Assembly (NCBI GenBank): GCA_964370185.1
Contig: CAYJIJ010000034.1
Span: forward strand, 1 to 25,476
Direction: 5' to 3'
Source of the DNA: CAYJEQ01 sp964370185
Lineage (GTDB): Bacteria; Bacillota; Clostridia; Oscillospirales; Ruminococcaceae
DNA length: 25,476 bases
Of this stretch, positions 22,355 through 25,476 are shown one piece after another. The notes beneath the pieces were generated by a model, which saw nothing but the letters and a program-made list of their open reading frames with translations, was not told where the DNA came from and did not search any database. The translations under genes were made by a program, and so were the position numbers. The number at the start of each line of letters is the position of its first letter. The stretch's first letter is position 1.

Positions 22355-23542
22355 ATGGACATTAAGCAGATGGTTATGGAAGCTTCTGAAAAGGTTATAG
22401 CAATGAGGAGGGAACTTCACCAATATCCAGAGCTTGGCACAAAGGAATTTGAAACAGGCAAAATAATCTGCAAATATTTAAATGAGTATGGCATTGAGTA
22501 TGAAACAGGAGTGGCGGACACCGGTATAGTTGCAATTGTAAGAGGTGCAAACTCTGGTAAGACAGTAGCTGTGCGTGCAGACATAGATGCCCTGCCAATA
22601 AAAGAAGAAAACGATTTGGAATTTAAATCAAAGCATGAGGGTGTAATGCATGCATGCGGACATGATGCACACACAGCGATTGCACTTGGTACAGCCATTG
22701 CAATTAAAAAGATGGAGAAAGATTTGACAGGTAATGTAAAATTTTTTTTCCAACCTGCCGAGGAGAGTATTGGCGGTGCAAAGCGTATGATCGAAGCTGG
22801 ATGCATGAAAAATCCCGAGGTATCGCATGTAATAGGTCTGCATGTTTTGCCCACTGTTCCAATGGGTAAAATCGCAATGCGCTATGGGCAGATGAATGCA
22901 AATTCTGGCAGTGTAAGAATTATTGTAAGGGGTAAATCGGGGCACGCCGCATATCCCGAGCTTTCTACCGACGCAATTGTAATGGCTTCAAATATTGTGA
23001 TGGCACTTCAAACCATGGTGAGCAGGAATACCTCTCCACTGAGCTCAGTAGTATTTACTCTCGGCAAAATTTCAGGGGGAACAAAAAGCAATATCATCGC
23101 CGATGAAGTTGTTTTAGAGGGCACACTTCGCACACTGAATACACACTCCCGTACTGTGGCAAAGGAGCAGATAAAACGCATAGCCGAAAATACTGCTACC
23201 GCCATGGGTGGTGACTGCGAGGTCGTATTTAAAGATGGATATATTGCTCTTATAAATGATGATGAACTAAGTAAAATATTTGAAGAAGTTGCCGCTGAGG
23301 TAGTTGGGGTAGAAAATGTTATCCACAAAGAGTTCCCCAGTATGGGCGGTGAGGATTTTTCGTATTTTGCACAAGCTGTTCCATCCGTGTTTTTCCATTT
23401 AGGATTTGGCAGTGAAGAAAAAGGTACAACTTTCCCACTGCATAATAAGCTTTTTATGCTTGATGAAGATTGCCTATCACTCGGTATGGAAGCAGAGCTT
23501 CGTATGGTACTCAGATTGCTTGGTGGTAATGAAAGTAATTAG
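22355..23542 (+). CDS. M20 family amidohydrolase (hippurate hydrolase / N-acyl-amino acid deacylase type)
   Basis: A 395-residue metallohydrolase of the M20D group. Metal-site motifs are visible: VRADIDALPIKE (about 73-84), HACGHDAH with Cys101 and His103, QPAEES with Glu136 and Glu137, GLHV with His163, and the C-terminal MGGEDFSYF. The dimerisation (lid) domain begins near SGSVRIIVRGKSGHAAYP. It should remove an acyl group from an N-acyl amino acid or split a short peptide in the cytoplasm. The ATG at 22355, behind AGGTGA, replaces an upstream in-frame ATG at 22256 that lies inside etfA. It is 40 bases after etfA, in the same operon as a peptide transporter. Confidence 0.88.
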   Translation: MDIKQMVMEASEKVIAMRRELHQYPELGTKEFETGKIICKYLNEYGIEYETGVADTGIVAIVRGANSGKTVAVRADIDALPIKEENDLEFKSKHEGVMHACGHDAHTAIALGTAIAIKKMEKDLTGNVKFFFQPAEESIGGAKRMIEAGCMKNPEVSHVIGLHVLPTVPMGKIAMRYGQMNANSGSVRIIVRGKSGHAAYPELSTDAIVMASNIVMALQTMVSRNTSPLSSVVFTLGKISGGTKSNIIADEVVLEGTLRTLNTHSRTVAKEQIKRIAENTATAMGGDCEVVFKDGYIALINDDELSKIFEEVAAEVVGVENVIHKEFPSMGGEDFSYFAQAVPSVFFHLGFGSEEKGTTFPLHNKLFMLDEDCLSLGMEAELRMVLRLLGGNESN

Positions 23543-23602
23543 TTTTCCCTGCTGTTACAAAATATCAGCATTATTTTATAAATAATTAAGGAGTAATTTA
23601 AA

Positions 23603-25156
23603 ATGAAAAAATTTTTATCAATTCTACTTGCATCAGTAATGTTAGTAAGCTTCACAGCATGTTCGAGCGAACCGGTAGCTTCAGGTGAATCAGAGGAAAG
23701 TGCTTCAGGTGCTGAGGCAACCGTAAAACAAGAGCTAAATGTAGTTTTAGCAAGTGAACCATTAAATCTAAATCCACAAAATGCGGCACAATTAAATGCG
23801 TATATTGTTAACTTTTTGCTCTATGATACACTTTTAGTACAAGGCGAAAATGGCGAAATTCTTCCTAATCTTGCTACTACATGGGAACAAATAGACGATA
23901 CACATATCCGCTTTACACTCCGTGATGATGTCTATTTCTCAAATGGTGACCAGATGACATCAGCCGATGTTGTATATACCATGCAGCGTTGTGCTACTGC
24001 TCCCACCACAAAAAACACATACAAATTCTTTGACCCAGAGGGCACAGTAGCAGAAGATGAATTTACCTTTGTACTCGCACTGACACAACCATTCTCCGCT
24101 ACATATGACTACCTAACACATGCTTACAGCAGTATTGTAAATGCCTCCGTTATGGAAGAGGTGGGCGAAGAAGCTTATGGTCTTGCACCAATAGGTACGG
24201 GTGCATACACACTTGATGAATGGGTTACAGGCTCTACAATTAAGCTAAAAAGAAATGATGCATATTGGGGAGAAAAAGGTGCTTCAGAATATGTGCAGTT
24301 TAAAATTATCACAGAAATCGCAAGCCGTGCAATCGAGCTTGAAACAGGTGCGGCAGATGTAGTTCTTGATATGGCTACAAATGATGCAAATAGAATTAAA
24401 GAAACACCTGGACTTGTACTTGTAACCGAACCAAGCTACAAGACTACATATGTGGGAATAAACATCTCTAAAGATAAAACCGATGACCCGCTTGTGAGGG
24501 AAGCGCTTGCAACAGCACTCGACCTTGAAATTCTTGCTCAGAATGTATATGGTGAATATGCAGCTCCTGCCGACAGCGTCATGGCAATGACTATCCCAGG
24601 ACATACATCTGTAATGGAGCATGAGTACAATGTTGAGAAAGCAAAAGAATTACTCGCACAAGCAGGATATCCCGATGGTATAGATATCACAGGTCGTGCT
24701 CAAACAAACAGTGATTTTAAAAAGATTGCCGAAGTACTACAAAATATGTGGGCGGAAGCAGGAATTCGTGCAGATATCCAAGTGCTTGATAGAGCAAGCT
24801 ATACAGAGCTTGGCAAAACTGATGGTGGTACAAATATAACAATCACATCGCAAACCAGCACAACAGGAAATGCTTATCAAGCCCTCGGTACAACATTCTC
24901 CACAGCTTCCACAACAGGAATTATCAGCTCAACCGATACAGAGCTTGAAGCAAAGATAGCGCAAGCTGCGGCTACTTATGATACCGACGAAAGAAATGCA
25001 ATTTACGAGCAAATCCAGCAAACGATTGTAAATGATCATTATGTTATTCCAATAGCGTTCACGGATATTGTTATTGGCGTAAGTGAAAAAGTAGAGGGAT
25101 TTAAGGCTTCACCTGCAAACACCCCCGACTTCACATATGTATACGCTTATAACTAA
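23603..25156 (+). CDS. Family 5 extracellular solute-binding lipoprotein (Dpp/Opp type)
   Basis: A 517-residue ABC-transporter binding protein. It has a signal peptide with a lipobox at FTAC (Cys20), a short Ser/Glu-rich spacer, then the SBP family 5 core: EPLNLNPQNAAQ, NLATTWEQIDDTHIRFTLRDDVYFSNGD-like region (about 92-119), ADVVYTMQR, IGTGAYTLDEW and the C-terminal DERNAIYEQIQQTIVNDHYVIPIAF. Members bind di- or oligopeptides, nickel or other small solutes outside the cell and deliver them to Dpp/Opp permeases. It lies 60 bases after the M20 gene behind AAGGAG, and the first permease follows after 281 bases of hairpins. The specific solute is not readable; the M20 partner suggests short peptides or acyl amino acids. 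Confidence 0.9.
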   Translation: MKKFLSILLASVMLVSFTACSSEPVASGESEESASGAEATVKQELNVVLASEPLNLNPQNAAQLNAYIVNFLLYDTLLVQGENGEILPNLATTWEQIDDTHIRFTLRDDVYFSNGDQMTSADVVYTMQRCATAPTTKNTYKFFDPEGTVAEDEFTFVLALTQPFSATYDYLTHAYSSIVNASVMEEVGEEAYGLAPIGTGAYTLDEWVTGSTIKLKRNDAYWGEKGASEYVQFKIITEIASRAIELETGAADVVLDMATNDANRIKETPGLVLVTEPSYKTTYVGINISKDKTDDPLVREALATALDLEILAQNVYGEYAAPADSVMAMTIPGHTSVMEHEYNVEKAKELLAQAGYPDGIDITGRAQTNSDFKKIAEVLQNMWAEAGIRADIQVLDRASYTELGKTDGGTNITITSQTSTTGNAYQALGTTFSTASTTGIISSTDTELEAKIAQAAATYDTDERNAIYEQIQQTIVNDHYVIPIAFTDIVIGVSEKVEGFKASPANTPDFTYVYAYN

Positions 25157-25170
25157 CTTTTAAAGTGAAT

Positions 25171-25417
25171 TACATACTGTCTCAGCAATTTCATGCTGAG
25201 ACAGTCAGATTTCAGACTTTGTCTGAAATCTGATAGACTTATGAGATAAGATGAAAGACAAGGAGCAAAACCTGCAAATAAGCGAATAATACAATGGTAT
25301 ATGAGCGTGATTTGCAGGTTTTAGCGACACAGTAAGCAAAAATCCGTAGATTTTTTGTGTTTTCGCTTTTCTCTTCTGTCTGACTGTCTCGGCAATTTCA
25401 TGCCGAGACAGTATGTA
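25171..25417. repeat. MITE-like element with 39-base inverted ends and internal hairpins
   Basis: The left end 25171-25209 and right end 25379-25417 are inverted copies of each other (for example TACATACTGTCTCAGCA against TGCCGAGACAGTATGTA), differing only in one paired base position and the six-base loop. Each end is itself a 12-bp hairpin (25176-25205 and 25383-25412). Inside are hairpins at 25206-25232 (12 bp), 25267-25322 (13-bp stem, large loop) and 25338-25355. Outermost TA dinucleotides could be a target duplication of the IS630/mariner kind. No coding capacity is seen. Alternatively it is a cis-acting RNA that lowers permease expression. Confidence 0.6.
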
Positions 25418-25437
25418 TATACGGAAAGGAATCCAAC

Positions 25438-25476
25438 ATGCTAAAATACGCAATAAAGCGACTGGTGATGTTAATA
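25438..25476 (+). CDS. Dpp/Opp-type ABC transporter permease, N-terminus only
   Basis: Thirteen codons (MLKYAIKRLVMLI) follow GGAAAGGA and match the usual start of DppB/OppB permeases, in which a short basic stretch leads into the first membrane helix. The gene runs off the end of the window. Its position just after a family 5 binding protein supports the call; with so few residues the family is inferred mostly from context. Confidence 0.65.
   Translation, partial: MLKYAIKRLVMLI

Noticed and set aside
25171..25417. CRISPR array
   Set aside because: There are repeats, but they are inverted pairs with no regular spacing or spacers, and no cas genes are present.
25205..25453. An 82-codon minus-strand open frame at the right end
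   Set aside because: It lies across the inverted-repeat element and overlaps the permease start; its composition reflects the palindromes rather than a protein.

Overview
The window looks like chromosomal DNA of an AT-rich, anaerobic low-GC Gram-positive bacterium (Bacillota, most likely Clostridia; genus not determinable by eye). The reasons are strong purine-rich ribosome binding sites (AAGGAGG), GTG and TTG starts, lipoprotein signal peptides, a minimal TatA-TatC system, and redox enzymes typical of strict anaerobes (an iron-sulfur Old Yellow Enzyme and an EtfA with a ferredoxin domain). No tRNA, rRNA or CRISPR array was seen.

Layout. (1) 1-1282: a YitT-type membrane protein behind a long leader. 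(2) 1390-3376, minus strand: an operon of a Tat-exported flavoprotein lipoprotein, tatA and tatC, so a minimal Tat translocase is transcribed together with a likely cargo. Its promoter is close to consensus and overlaps two Fur-like half-sites. (3) 3492-3902: a broken amino-acid permease. (4) 4242-12820: a catabolic block with an Old Yellow Enzyme/2-enoate-reductase-like flavoenzyme, a YjiH-family transporter, a long-form urocanate hydratase and a large SARP/BTAD-type regulator. It is bracketed by two related, same-orientation terminator-like repeats (3841 and 12913). The first gene and the regulator share exact upstream sequence blocks, probably the regulator's binding sites.

(5) 13037-16756: a TetR regulator diverging from a TraX-like membrane protein, overlapped by a VanX-type M15 peptidase lipoprotein, then an EamA transporter with a histidine-rich tail. 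(6) 16757-17737: intergenic palindromes, terminators and a decayed response-regulator/integrase remnant. (7) 17738-25476: an AraC regulator diverging from an operon of an FAD-linked 2-hydroxyacid dehydrogenase, EtfB, ferredoxin-fused EtfA, an M20 amidohydrolase, a family 5 peptide-binding lipoprotein and the start of a Dpp/Opp permease. A 247-base element with 39-base inverted ends lies between the last two.

How it may work together (inference). Block 4 could import urocanate or a related aryl-acrylate and either hydrate it (HutU) or reduce its side-chain double bond (the enoate reductase). No hutH, hutI or formiminotransferase gene is present here. Block 7 looks like peptide or acyl-amino-acid uptake, intracellular deacylation, and oxidation of a hydroxyacid through an electron-confurcating Ldh-Etf-type complex.
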